Source: CAWFPR01 sp963817635 | GTDB taxonomy: Bacteria; Acidobacteriota; Vicinamibacteria; Vicinamibacterales; 2-12-FULL-66-21 | NCBI GenBank assembly: GCA_963817635.1 | Contig: CAWFPR010000010.1 | Span: 16,993 to 80,992 of the forward strand | Direction of reading: 5' to 3' | Length of the DNA stretch: 64,000 nt | Shown: positions 19,167 to 27,439 of the stretch, piece by piece | How the letters are laid out: each line of letters starts with the position of its first letter | Position numbering within the stretch: the first letter of the stretch is position 1 | The notes under the pieces: model-generated | Told to the model about the DNA's origin: nothing | Database searches by the model: none | What the model saw: only the letters and a program-made list of their open reading frames with translations | Position numbers and translations under genes: made by a program

Positions 19167-20302
19167 TCGGACTCGACGCGGACCCTCTCCGGCGGCGCGT
19201 AGCCTTCCGGCGCGTCGTGTCCGCCAAAGTACTCTTTCGATTCGGGACGCCGGATCTGCGAGTGCGGCACGATCCGGTCGCGCCGCAGGCCCCGGAAATC
19301 CTCGAGCGTGCGCCATCCGCGGTCGGCGTGCCTCTCGAGGAACCCGGTCATCCCGCTGACGAGTTCCCGGATGACGTTGGGACCGATCGCGTGATCCAGC
19401 ATGGCCGCCGTGCAGACCTGCACGGTGCCGCACCCGAGCAGGAAGTAGTTGAGCGCGTGAGCGAACTCGGCGATGCCTCCGATGCCCGAGAAGGCGCGGT
19501 CGGGAAACGCCTGCGTCATTTCGGCCACCTTGGCGAGCGACAGCGGGAGGATCGCCGGACCGCCGAGCCCGCCGCTCGACACCTTGCCGTCCACGTTGAC
19601 TTCGAACTCGAGCGTGTCGGGATCGACGAGCGGCAGCGACGGGAAGGTGTTCGAGGACACGATCGCGTCGGCGCCCCCGGCAAACGACGCGCGGGCCTCA
19701 GCGACGATGTCGGTAGTCGAAGGGGTCAGCTTGCACCACACCGGCACCTTCGCCACCTCCTTGACCACTTCGGTCACGACCGAGATGAGGCCTTCGTCCT
19801 TGCCGATGTTGGACCCCATGTCCTTTCGGTCCATGTGGGGGCACGAGAGGTTCAGTTCGAAGGCGTCCACGCCGGCGTCCTGGCACGAGGTGGCGAGCGT
19901 CTGCCAGTGGCGCAGTTCCCGGTCGCTGCCGGACCCCGCCATGATCGAGGCGACGAGGATCCGGGACGGATGCGCCTGCTTGATGCGCGCCAGGCGGGGC
20001 AGCCACCAGTCGAGCGGCTTGTCAGAGATGAGTTCCCAGTTCCAGGACGAGTGCAGCGCGGTGTTCGGCCGCTTCTGCGTCGAGAGATGGTACGAGTCGG
20101 CGGACGCCCGGAGGAACTTCGTCTTCGGACCGGCGACGTTGGTGACCGGGTGCAGGCCGATCGTCTTGGTCACGACCCCGCCCCAGCCGACGTCGAAGGC
20201 ACGCATGATGTTCGAGTCCGACTCGGTCGGCGGAGCCGACGAGAGGAGGAACGGATTCTCGAATCGCAGCCCGGTAAACGTGACCGACAGGTCAGCCGGC
20301 AT
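19163..20302 (-). CDS. preA: Dihydropyrimidine dehydrogenase catalytic subunit (PreA-like), lacking the ferredoxin domain
   Basis: 379 residues of the dihydroorotate/dihydropyrimidine dehydrogenase FMN barrel. Key stretches are FENPFLLSSAPPTES, VTKTIGLHPVTN, ELNLSCPHM (catalytic-loop Cys region), WCKLTPSTTDIVAEA, GADAIVSSNTFPSLP, SGIGGIAEFAHALNYFLLGCGTVQVCTAAM. It would reduce uracil/thymine to the dihydro form. The E. coli subunit is about 410 residues and ends in a 4Fe-4S domain; no CxxCxxC cluster is present here, and no PreT partner is nearby, so the electron donor is unclear. It is divergent from the beta-ureidopropionase gene and shares its intergenic region, fitting the pyrimidine catabolic cluster. 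It has an extended -10 (TGG-CATAAT, 20334-20326) and a GGGAGGG ribosome site. Confidence 0.88.
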   Translation of the reverse strand: MPADLSVTFTGLRFENPFLLSSAPPTESDSNIMRAFDVGWGGVVTKTIGLHPVTNVAGPKTKFLRASADSYHLSTQKRPNTALHSSWNWELISDKPLDWWLPRLARIKQAHPSRILVASIMAGSGSDRELRHWQTLATSCQDAGVDAFELNLSCPHMDRKDMGSNIGKDEGLISVVTEVVKEVAKVPVWCKLTPSTTDIVAEARASFAGGADAIVSSNTFPSLPLVDPDTLEFEVNVDGKVSSGGLGGPAILPLSLAKVAEMTQAFPDRAFSGIGGIAEFAHALNYFLLGCGTVQVCTAAMLDHAIGPNVIRELVSGMTGFLERHADRGWRTLEDFRGLRRDRIVPHSQIRRPESKEYFGGHDAPEGYAPPERVRVESD

Positions 20303-20325
20303 GCAGCCCTCCCTTCGAAACGCGG

Positions 20326-20334
20326 ATTATGCCA
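20326..20334 (-). promoter_or_regulatory. Putative extended -10 promoter of preA
   Basis: TGG-CATAAT on the minus strand, 23 bases before the preA ATG, followed by the purine-rich GGGAGGG ribosome site. No -35 match. Confidence 0.45.
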
Positions 20335-20403
20335 CACCACGGTGCGCCACGGATTGCCGATTGGGGCTTGTTGCCCGCGCGGCTCACCGTGGGCGCGGGC
20401 GGC

Positions 20404-20432
20404 TTGACAGTGTCTGGCGGCAGGCATATGTT
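20404..20432 (+). promoter_or_regulatory. Sigma70 promoter of the pyrimidine-degradation operon
   Basis: TTGACA (20404-20409) and TATGTT (20427-20432) with a 17-base spacer: a perfect -35 and a four-of-six -10. It gives a leader of about 40 bases to the beta-ureidopropionase gene. It is one of the best canonical promoters in the window and lies back to back with the preA promoter. Confidence 0.7.
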
Positions 20433-20478
20433 CGGCCTTCCCCTTGGCTGCCAGGGGACTGACCCGAAAGGAACGACC

Positions 20479-21348
20479 ATGGCGCGGATCGTGCGTGGCG
20501 GATTGATTCAGATGAAGGCGGACGTGCCGCTGGACGGCGGTGCGGCCGATATCAAGGAGCGGATGCTGCAGAAGCACCTGCCGCTCATCGACGAAGCCGG
20601 GCGGCGCGGCGTGCAGGTGCTCTGCCTGCAGGAGCTCTTCAACGGGCCGTACTTCTGCGCCGAGCAGCAGGCGCGGTGGTACGAGATGGTCGAGCCGATC
20701 CCCGACGGTCCGACGGTCGTCAGGATGCAGGAGATCGCGAAACGGCACGGGATCGTGATGATCGTGCCGATCTATGAAGAGGAAATCACCGGCGTCTACT
20801 ACAACGCGGCCGCCGTGATCGACGCCGACGGCACGTACCTGGGCAAGTATCGGAAGCACCACATCCCGCACGTCGCGCCTGGCTTCTGGGAGAAGTTCTA
20901 CTTCCGTCCGGGCAATCTCGGATACCCTGTGTTCAAGACCGCCGTGGGCAAGGTCGGGGTGTACATCTGTTACGACCGCCACTTTCCCGAGGGCGCGCGC
21001 ATTCTCGGCTTGAACGGAGCGGAAATCGTGTTCAACCCGTCGGCCACGGTCGCGGGGCTGTCCGAGTATCTGTGGAAACTCGAACAGCCCGCGCACGCGG
21101 TTGCCAACGGCTATTTCGTCGGCGCGATCAACCGCGTCGGCGTCGAGGCGCCGTGGAACATCGGGGAGTTCTACGGCCAGAGCTACTTCTGTGATCCGCG
21201 CGGACAGATCATGTCGATCGGCTCCCGCGACAAGGACGAACTGGTCGTGGCCGATCTCGACATGAGCCTGATTCAGACGGTGCGCAACACCTGGCAGTTC
21301 TATCGCGATCGACGCCCGGAAACCTACGGAGCGATTACCGTCGGGTAG
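20479..21348 (+). CDS. Nitrilase-superfamily amidohydrolase, probable beta-ureidopropionase
   Basis: About 290 residues of the carbon-nitrogen hydrolase family. The catalytic triad is visible: Glu in CLQELFNGPYFC, Lys in GKYRKHHIPHV and Cys in VYICYDRHFPEG. N-carbamoyl-beta-alanine amidohydrolase is the expected role from the neighbours (PreA-like reductase and dihydropyrimidinase), releasing beta-alanine, CO2 and ammonia. The PHVAPGFWEKFYFRPGN region is characteristic of the beta-ureidopropionase / N-carbamoylputrescine group, so the latter substrate is the main alternative. The ATG at 20479 has AAAGGA eight bases upstream. First gene of the operon driven by the promoter at 20404. Confidence 0.88.
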   Translation: MARIVRGGLIQMKADVPLDGGAADIKERMLQKHLPLIDEAGRRGVQVLCLQELFNGPYFCAEQQARWYEMVEPIPDGPTVVRMQEIAKRHGIVMIVPIYEEEITGVYYNAAAVIDADGTYLGKYRKHHIPHVAPGFWEKFYFRPGNLGYPVFKTAVGKVGVYICYDRHFPEGARILGLNGAEIVFNPSATVAGLSEYLWKLEQPAHAVANGYFVGAINRVGVEAPWNIGEFYGQSYFCDPRGQIMSIGSRDKDELVVADLDMSLIQTVRNTWQFYRDRRPETYGAITVG

Positions 21349-21458
21349 CAGGCCGCTGAAAAATCCGGCCTGATGGAATATGGGAAAAGGTAGATGGAAG
21401 AAGAACCGTGTTCTTCCGTTCTCCATTTACCGTCAGGATGCCGTTTTTCAGCATCCTG
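21349..21458. repeat. Palindromic intergenic element with hairpins
   Basis: A 7-bp stem (CAGGCCG/CGGCCTG) directly follows the amidohydrolase stop and an 8-bp perfect stem (CAGGATGC/GCATCCTG, 21434-21458) ends the element. Inside are a matching pair GCTGAAAAA (21355) and TTTTTCAGC (21444) and GGTAGATGG/CCATTTACC arms. The whole looks like a small inverted-repeat element inside the operon. It could act as an mRNA-stabilising or attenuating structure, or be a degenerate MITE. Confidence 0.6.
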
Positions 21459-21487
21459 GCAGGCGCCTGTTTGACGGACAGCAGCGT

Positions 21488-24376
21488 ATGCGGACACTCC
21501 AGAACTTCATCGGTGGCCAGTGGGTGGATTCGTCGGGCGGCCGCGTGCCGGACCTCAACCCGGCCGATACGAACGACATCGTGGCCGAAGCCCCCTCGTC
21601 GACGGCGGCCGAAGCCGCCGCCGCCTGCGAAGCGGCCGCACGCGCGTTCGAGGGATGGCGCAACACGCCGGCTCCCGTGCGCGGGTCGATCCTGTTCAAG
21701 GTGCAGCGGCGGATGGAGGAACGCCGCCAGGAGCTGGCCGAGGCGCTCACCCGCGAGGAAGGCAAGACGCTGAGAGAGTCGAGCGGCGAAGTCCAGCGCG
21801 CCATCAACGTCGTCGAGTTCTTCGCGGGAGAGGCGCGGCGGATCACGGGCGAAACGATCCCGTCCGAGCTGCCGCACAACTTCTGCTACACGATCAAGCA
21901 GCCGGTGGGCCCGGTCGCCATCATCACGCCGTGGAACTTCCCCGTCGCGATTCCCATCTGGAAGATGGCGCCAGCGCTCGTCTCGGGCAACACGGTCGTC
22001 TTCAAACCGGCGAGCCTGACACCGCTGACCGCTGCCCTCATCGTGGAAATCTTCCACGAGTGCGGGCTGCCTCCCGGTGTCCTGAACCTCGTGTTCGGCG
22101 GCGGCCGCCAGGTCGGCGACACCATCGTGCGGCATCCGGCAATCCAGGCGGTGTCGTTCACCGGTTCGAACGAGGTGGGCGTCGCCCTGTACGGCGCGGC
22201 CGCGGCACGCGGCATCAAGTGCCAGTGCGAGATGGGCGGCAAGAATCCGATCGTGATCCTCGGCGACGCCGACCTCGATCTCGCGGTCGAGAGCACGGTG
22301 CAGGGCGCGTTCGGCTCAACGGGCCAGCGCTGCACCGCGACCAGCCGCGCCGTGGTCGTGGAGTCGATCGCCAGCGAGTTCCTGGCGCGCCTCGAGGCGC
22401 GGACCGCTTCGCTCGTGGTCGGCAACGGCCTGCACCCCGCGACAAGCGTGGGTCCGTCGGTCGACGCGCACCAGCTCGACACGGTCCTGAGCTACGTCGA
22501 GACCGGCAAGCGCGAGGGCGCGACGCTCGTGCGGGGCGGACAACGGATCGACGGCGACGGGTGCGAGCGCGGGTTCTTCGTCACGCCGACGATCTTCGAC
22601 GGCGTCAACGCGCAGATGCGAATCGCGCAGGAGGAGATTTTCGGCCCCGTCCTCTCGATCATCCGCGTGCCGGACGCCGCCGCGGCCCTGGCGGTCGCCA
22701 ACGGCGTGCGCTTCGGGCTGTCAGCGTCGATCTACACGAGCGACGTTGCGTCGATGTTCCGTTTCATCGACCGTCTCGACGCGGGTATCGTCCACGTCAA
22801 CTCGCCGACCGTGGGCGGCGAAGCGCACATCCCGTTCGGCGGCATGAAGGCGACGGGGGTCGGCCTGCGCGAGATGGGCCGCGTCGCGATTGACTTCTAC
22901 ACGGAGCTCAAGGTCGTCTACGTCGACTACACCGGGGGCAAACGCTCCGGCAATCTGTACTCAGCTGCCACCATGTCTCTTCTGATCAAGAACGGCCGCA
23001 TCATCACCGCCACCGACGACTACGTCGCCGACGTCTTCTGCGAAAACGGCACGATCACCGCCATCGGCGCCGATCTGCCGGCGCCCCGGTTCCAGGCCGA
23101 GCGCACGATCGACGCCTCGGGGCAGTACGTCATCCCCGGCGGCATCGACGTCCACACGCATCTGAACATGCCGTTCGGCGGAACGACATCGGCCGATGAC
23201 TTCGAATCGGGCACGATCGCCGCGGCATTCGGCGGGACGACCTCCCTCGTCGATTTCGCGATCCAGTACCGCGGCAGCACGATGGCTCACGCGCTGGACG
23301 ACTGGCGCACGCGCGCCGACGGCAAGGCCGTGATCGACTACGGGTTCCACATGATCGTGACCGAGCTCGCCGATGCGGGGCTCGAGGACATGGACCGGAT
23401 GGTGCGCGATGAAGGCGTCACGAGCTTCAAGCTCTTCATGGCCTATCCCGGCGTCTTCATGGTGGACGACCAGACGATCTTCCGCGCGCTGAAGCGGACG
23501 GGCGCCAACGGCGGCCTCGTGTGCATGCACGCCGAGAACGGCGGCGTGATCGATGAGCTGGTGAAAGAGGCGCTGCGGCGCGGCGACACCGCCCCGAAAT
23601 ACCACGCGCTGACGCGCCCGCCGACGGCGGAAGGCGAAGCGACCGGCCGCGCCATCGCGCTCTCGGAAATGGCCGGCGTCCCGATCTACATCGTCCACCT
23701 CTCGGCCGCCCATGCGCTCGACAAGGTGAAGCAGGCCCGCGACATGGGCCTGCCGGCCTACGCCGAGACCTGTCCGCAGTACCTCTTCCTGTCGTACGAC
23801 AACTACGAGGAACCAGGGTTCGAGGGTGCGAAGTACGTGATGTCGCCGCCGCTGCGCGAGAAATGGCACCAGGACGTGCTCTGGAAGGGCCTCGCGAAGA
23901 ACGACCTGCAGGTCATCTCGACCGACCACTGCCCCTTCTGCATGCAGGAGCAGAAGGTCCTCGGCAAGGACGACTTCAGCAAGATCCCGAACGGGGCGCC
24001 CGGCATCGAGACACGCCTGACGCTGGTGCACAACGGCGGGGTCCGCCCGGGACGCATCTCGCTGAACCGGTTCGTGGAAGTCTGCTCCACCACGCCGGCG
24101 AAGATGTTCGGCCTCTTCCCTCGCAAGGGCACCATCGCGGTCGGCAGCGACGCCGACATCGTCGTCTTCGATCCGAACCGGTCGGCCACGCTCGGCGCGA
24201 AGACCCTGCACATGAAGGTGGACTACAACCCGTATGAAGGCACCGTCGTCCAGGGATCGCCGTCCACCGTCATCTGCAACGGCGCGGTCGTGATCGACGG
24301 CGACCGCTTCGTCGGGAAGAAAGGGGCAGGGCGGTTCCTGCGCCGCGGGCCGAGCCAGGCGCCTGCGGGACTGTAG
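21488..24376 (+). CDS. Fused aldehyde dehydrogenase - dihydropyrimidinase (hydantoinase)
   Basis: One uninterrupted frame of about 962 residues. Residues 1-490 are an NAD(P)-dependent aldehyde dehydrogenase: TPWNFPVAIPIWKMAPAL, FTGSNEVG, EMGGKNPIVIL (general-base Glu), catalytic Cys in GSTGQRCTATSR, EEIFGPVLSI, PFGGMKATGVGLREMG. This resembles the ketoglutarate-semialdehyde dehydrogenase branch. From about residue 496 a complete D-hydantoinase/dihydropyrimidinase follows: DVHTHLNMPFGG metal site, carboxylated Lys in SFKLFMAYPG, His in CMHAENGG and VHLSAAHAL, and Asp in STDHCPFC. The two are joined by SGNLYSAAT with no stop. Either a real fusion coupling pyrimidine ring-opening with oxidation of the semialdehyde made from beta-alanine, or two genes whose stop was lost (TCA at 22961 could be a miscalled TGA). 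ATG 21488 matches the family N-terminus. Confidence 0.85.
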   Translation: MRTLQNFIGGQWVDSSGGRVPDLNPADTNDIVAEAPSSTAAEAAAACEAAARAFEGWRNTPAPVRGSILFKVQRRMEERRQELAEALTREEGKTLRESSGEVQRAINVVEFFAGEARRITGETIPSELPHNFCYTIKQPVGPVAIITPWNFPVAIPIWKMAPALVSGNTVVFKPASLTPLTAALIVEIFHECGLPPGVLNLVFGGGRQVGDTIVRHPAIQAVSFTGSNEVGVALYGAAAARGIKCQCEMGGKNPIVILGDADLDLAVESTVQGAFGSTGQRCTATSRAVVVESIASEFLARLEARTASLVVGNGLHPATSVGPSVDAHQLDTVLSYVETGKREGATLVRGGQRIDGDGCERGFFVTPTIFDGVNAQMRIAQEEIFGPVLSIIRVPDAAAALAVANGVRFGLSASIYTSDVASMFRFIDRLDAGIVHVNSPTVGGEAHIPFGGMKATGVGLREMGRVAIDFYTELKVVYVDYTGGKRSGNLYSAATMSLLIKNGRIITATDDYVADVFCENGTITAIGADLPAPRFQAERTIDASGQYVIPGGIDVHTHLNMPFGGTTSADDFESGTIAAAFGGTTSLVDFAIQYRGSTMAHALDDWRTRADGKAVIDYGFHMIVTELADAGLEDMDRMVRDEGVTSFKLFMAYPGVFMVDDQTIFRALKRTGANGGLVCMHAENGGVIDELVKEALRRGDTAPKYHALTRPPTAEGEATGRAIALSEMAGVPIYIVHLSAAHALDKVKQARDMGLPAYAETCPQYLFLSYDNYEEPGFEGAKYVMSPPLREKWHQDVLWKGLAKNDLQVISTDHCPFCMQEQKVLGKDDFSKIPNGAPGIETRLTLVHNGGVRPGRISLNRFVEVCSTTPAKMFGLFPRKGTIAVGSDADIVVFDPNRSATLGAKTLHMKVDYNPYEGTVVQGSPSTVICNGAVVIDGDRFVGKKGAGRFLRRGPSQAPAGL
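22973..24376 (+). other. Dihydropyrimidinase module with possible internal start
   Basis: The ATG at 22973 (MSLLIKNGRIITATDDYVAD) is exactly where standalone dihydropyrimidinases begin, and the remaining 467 residues are full length for that enzyme. No good ribosome site precedes it (CAGCTGCCACC), so independent initiation would depend on coupling to upstream translation. It hydrolyses dihydrouracil to N-carbamoyl-beta-alanine. Confidence 0.75.
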
Positions 24377-25822
24377 ATGCCCCAGATCGAGCATGCCGAC
24401 GGACGCGTCGAGCTCGTCGATCTCACCCGCGTGAGCCGCAGCGCTCTCTACAACGAAGATCTCGCCCCGGTCCCGCTCGCCCGCCGCACGTGGACCACGT
24501 ACAACTACGCCGCGCTGTGGGTCAGCATGGCGCACTGCATTCCCACGTACATGCTCTCGGCGGGCCTGATGGCCGCCGGCATGAGCTGGGGCCAGGCGCT
24601 CTTCACGGTGGCCCTCGGCAACACGATTGTCCTGGTGCCGATCCTGCTCAACTCCCACCCGGGCACGAAGTACGGAATTCCCTTCCCCGTCTACGCCCGC
24701 GCCGCGTACGGAACGATCGGCTCGAACCTGCCGGCACTGATGCGGGCCGTCGTGGCCTGCGGGTGGTTCGGCATCCAGGCCTGGATCGGCGGCGAGGCCC
24801 TGAACACCTTCTTCGCGAGCATCGTCCCCGGATGGCGCGGCCTGCTCGGCGCCGGGGTCGGCGGACACTCGACGACCGAGTGGTGCTCGTTCATGCTGTT
24901 CTGGTCGCTGAACGTCTACATCATCTATCGCGGCATGGATCTGCTGCGGAAGGTCGAGAACTGGGCGGCCCCCTTCGTCCTCGTGATGACCGGCGTTCTG
25001 CTGGCGTGGGCGGTCACCGAGGCGCACGGCCTCGGCCCGCTGCTCGCCCAGCCGGGCCGGTTCCGGACGCTCGGCGAGTTCATGCCGGTGTTCATCCCCT
25101 CGCTGACGGCCATGATCGGATACTGGGCCACGCTGTCGCTCAACATGCCCGACTTCACCCGATTCGGGCGGAGCCAGCGCGAGCAGATGATCGGCCAGAC
25201 CGTCGCGCTGCCGACGACCATGTTCGTCTTCGCCGCGATGGGGGTGCTCATCACGAGCGCCACCACGATCATCTACGGCGAGGTGATCTGGGACCCGATC
25301 AAGCTGGTGGGCCGGTTCAGCTCGCCGCTCGTGATCGCCGTGTCCATGTTCACCGCCGTGGTCGCGACGCTCGCGGTGAACATCGCCGCCAACGTGGTGT
25401 CGCCGGCCAACGACTTCGCCAACGCCTTTCCGCGCCTGATCACGTTCAAGACCGGCGGCCTGATCACCGGCATCCTCGGAATCGTCATCCAGCCGTGGCG
25501 GCTCCTGGCGGACCCGTCGGGGTACATCTTCGACTGGCTGCTTGGCTACTCGGGCGGGCTCGGGTCGATCGCCGGCGTCCTCATCGCGGACTACTGGATC
25601 GTCCGGCGCCGGCAACTGTCGCTCGAAGACCTGTACCTCACGACCGGCCGCTATGGACGCTGGAATGCGGCCGGCGTGGTGGCCACCCTGGCCGGCTGCG
25701 CGGCCGCGTGGATCGGACTGGTCTACCGGCCGCTGCGTCCGCTCTACGACTACGCCTGGTTCGTCGGATTCGCGGTCGCCGCCGGCACCTACCTCGCGTT
25801 CAGCCGAAACACGCGCGTGTGA
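24377..25822 (+). CDS. NCS1 family nucleobase:cation symporter
   Basis: 481 residues with about twelve membrane segments. Diagnostic NCS1 stretches are YNEDLAPVPLARRTWTTYNYAALWVSMAHCIPTYML (given in part), NSHPGTKYGIPFPVYARAAYG, the helix containing NMPDFTRFGRSQ and ANVVSPANDFANAFP. Such proteins import uracil, cytosine, allantoin or hydantoins with Na+ or H+. The ATG abuts the stop of the fusion gene (TAGATG), implying coupled translation. Being last in the pyrimidine operon, it most likely imports uracil/thymine or hydantoins. Confidence 0.93.
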   Translation: MPQIEHADGRVELVDLTRVSRSALYNEDLAPVPLARRTWTTYNYAALWVSMAHCIPTYMLSAGLMAAGMSWGQALFTVALGNTIVLVPILLNSHPGTKYGIPFPVYARAAYGTIGSNLPALMRAVVACGWFGIQAWIGGEALNTFFASIVPGWRGLLGAGVGGHSTTEWCSFMLFWSLNVYIIYRGMDLLRKVENWAAPFVLVMTGVLLAWAVTEAHGLGPLLAQPGRFRTLGEFMPVFIPSLTAMIGYWATLSLNMPDFTRFGRSQREQMIGQTVALPTTMFVFAAMGVLITSATTIIYGEVIWDPIKLVGRFSSPLVIAVSMFTAVVATLAVNIAANVVSPANDFANAFPRLITFKTGGLITGILGIVIQPWRLLADPSGYIFDWLLGYSGGLGSIAGVLIADYWIVRRRQLSLEDLYLTTGRYGRWNAAGVVATLAGCAAAWIGLVYRPLRPLYDYAWFVGFAVAAGTYLAFSRNTRV

Positions 25823-25828
25823 GCGCAC

Positions 25829-25869
25829 TCTTTCCATCTCCCATTTCCCATTTTCCATCTACCATTGAC
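25829..25869. repeat. ATGGAA-type intergenic repeat, single arm
   Basis: The stretch between the NCS1 stop and the VirJ-like start consists of repeated TTTCCATnnnCCAT units. Bases 25848-25866 are an exact reverse complement of 3206-3224. It ends just before the GGAAGGA ribosome site of the next gene. Confidence 0.7.
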
Positions 25870-25877
25870 GGAAGGAC

Positions 25878-26666
25878 ATGTTCGCCCGGGTTCGACTGCT
25901 CGTGTTCGCCGCGGCTCTGCTCGCTCCGGGTGGCTGCGCGCATCTGCCTTCGGCGGGGCAGCCGCTCCGAACATCCGAGACGTTCGTGACGCTCCACGGC
26001 CACGCGTTGCGGCTCCACCTCAGCTGGCCGACACCGCCCGCGCCCGGTGCGGCCTTGCTCGTTTACGCCACGGGTGATGCGGGGTGGTGGGGCAAGGACC
26101 GCGACATCTTCCGGCACCTCGAGACCTGGGGCTATCCAGCCGTCGGGTTCAGCGCGCGCGAGTACGTGCATCACCTCGGCCACGATACCGTGTCGTCCGC
26201 AGAAGTCGGGACCGATTACAGGTCGATCATCGCGGCCGCCCTTGCGGCGCTGGGTCAGCCTTCGACGACACGGGCGCTGCTCGTGGGAAAGTCGCGCGGC
26301 GCGGGCCTGTCGGTCGCGGCCGCGCTGAGCCCAGGGCTGAACGCGGTGCTCGACGGCGTCATGGCGGTCGGACTGACCCGCGAGGAGGAGTACGTGCGCA
26401 CGAGGGTGCGCGGTTCGCCGTCGCGTGAGCTCCAGATGCTCGAGACCTACGCCCGCCTCCCGGATATCGGACTTGTTCCGGTCGCGGTGATCCAGTCCAC
26501 GCATGACGACTACGTACCGGCCGCGGAAGCACGCGAGTTGTTCGGCCCCGACACCGCGACACGTGAACTCGTCGCCGTCGAATCGCGAAACCACAATTTC
26601 GGAGGCGCCGTCGACAGGCTGTACGCCGAGATGGCACGCTCCCTGGAGTGGATGCTCCATCGATGA
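25878..26666 (+). CDS. VirJ/AcvB-type alpha/beta hydrolase, lipoprotein
   Basis: 262 residues with a lipoprotein signal peptide (VFAAALLAPGGCAHLP; lipobox-like GGC). It matches the bacterial virulence protein VirJ domain: nucleophile Ser in LVGKSRGAG (GxSxG), acid Asp in STHDDYVP and His in SRNHNFGGA. The Agrobacterium relative AcvB is known to hydrolyse lysyl-phosphatidylglycerol in the periplasm. The next gene is a second copy, and mprF, which makes lysyl-PG in other bacteria, is convergent behind it. I infer that this pair tunes aminoacylated lipids; the actual aminoacyl group is unknown. GGAAGGA ribosome site three bases before ATG. Confidence 0.82.
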   Translation: MFARVRLLVFAAALLAPGGCAHLPSAGQPLRTSETFVTLHGHALRLHLSWPTPPAPGAALLVYATGDAGWWGKDRDIFRHLETWGYPAVGFSAREYVHHLGHDTVSSAEVGTDYRSIIAAALAALGQPSTTRALLVGKSRGAGLSVAAALSPGLNAVLDGVMAVGLTREEEYVRTRVRGSPSRELQMLETYARLPDIGLVPVAVIQSTHDDYVPAAEARELFGPDTATRELVAVESRNHNFGGAVDRLYAEMARSLEWMLHR

Positions 26667-27439
26667 CTCGCATCGCCACGGCATTCGTTGCGGCGCTCCT
26701 GTGCGCCGCCGCTCCGGCGCACGGCGCCGAGAAGGTCGCGGTCACGATCCGCGGCAAGGCGCTGACGGTCGAGTTATATCGCCCCGCGCCCGGTGTTTCC
26801 CCCAAAGGGACGGTACTGATGGGCAGCGGCGACGTCGGCTGGGTTGGCCTGAGCGTGGACCTGTCCGAGTTCCTGTCCGCCGAGGGCTATGCCGTCGTCG
26901 GCATCAACGTGCGGCACTACCTCTCGATGTTCACGTCGGGATCCGAGCACGTGATGCCGGAACAGGTGCCGGGCGACTATGCCGCCATCGTTCAGGCGCT
27001 CCGCGAGCGCCAGGCGCTCTGGGGCCCCGTCGTCGTGGCCGGCGTCTCGGAGGGCGCGGCGCTGGCGGTCCTGGCGGGGTCGGATCGGGCGAACCGATCC
27101 TGGCTCACCGGCGTGCTGACGATGGGGCTGCCGCCGACAGCGGAACTCGCGTGGCGGTGGACGGACGCGACGACGTGGATCACGAAGAAGGACGCCAACG
27201 AACCATCGTTCGAGCCGCGGCTGTTCATCGGCGGCATCTCGCCGGTGCCCCTGTGGATGATCCAGTCGACCAGCGACGAGTACGTGAAGGAGGCCGACTA
27301 CCGGCTGTTCGAGCGCGAGGCGCGTGCGCCCAGCCGCCTCGTCCTCATCGACGCCGCGAATCACCGCTTCACGGACCGGCTGCCACTTCTTCACCAGCAG
27401 GTGCTCGCGGGCCTTGCCTGGTTCCGGAACCCGGGCTGA
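26663..27439 (+). CDS. VirJ/AcvB-type alpha/beta hydrolase, periplasmic paralogue
   Basis: 258 residues. It starts at the ATG overlapping the previous stop (ATGA). A cleavable signal peptide (FVAALLCAAAPAHGAEK) is visible, without a lipobox. The same triad is kept: Ser in VAGVSEGAAL, Asp in STSDEYVK and His in AANHRFTDR. It is a tandem duplicate of the upstream lipoprotein, so one copy is probably membrane-tethered and the other soluble. The last 71 bases overlap the 3' end of the convergent mprF gene, an unusually long overlap that argues for a functional unit or for RNA interference between the transcripts. Confidence 0.82.
   Translation: MTRIATAFVAALLCAAAPAHGAEKVAVTIRGKALTVELYRPAPGVSPKGTVLMGSGDVGWVGLSVDLSEFLSAEGYAVVGINVRHYLSMFTSGSEHVMPEQVPGDYAAIVQALRERQALWGPVVVAGVSEGAALAVLAGSDRANRSWLTGVLTMGLPPTAELAWRWTDATTWITKKDANEPSFEPRLFIGGISPVPLWMIQSTSDEYVKEADYRLFEREARAPSRLVLIDAANHRFTDRLPLLHQQVLAGLAWFRNPG

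Noticed and set aside
22961..25858. A 965-codon open frame on the minus strand, opposite the hydantoinase and transporter genes
   Set aside because: It is antisense to two well-supported enzymes, its translation is low-complexity Arg/Asp/His-rich, and such long shadows are expected in GC-rich DNA.
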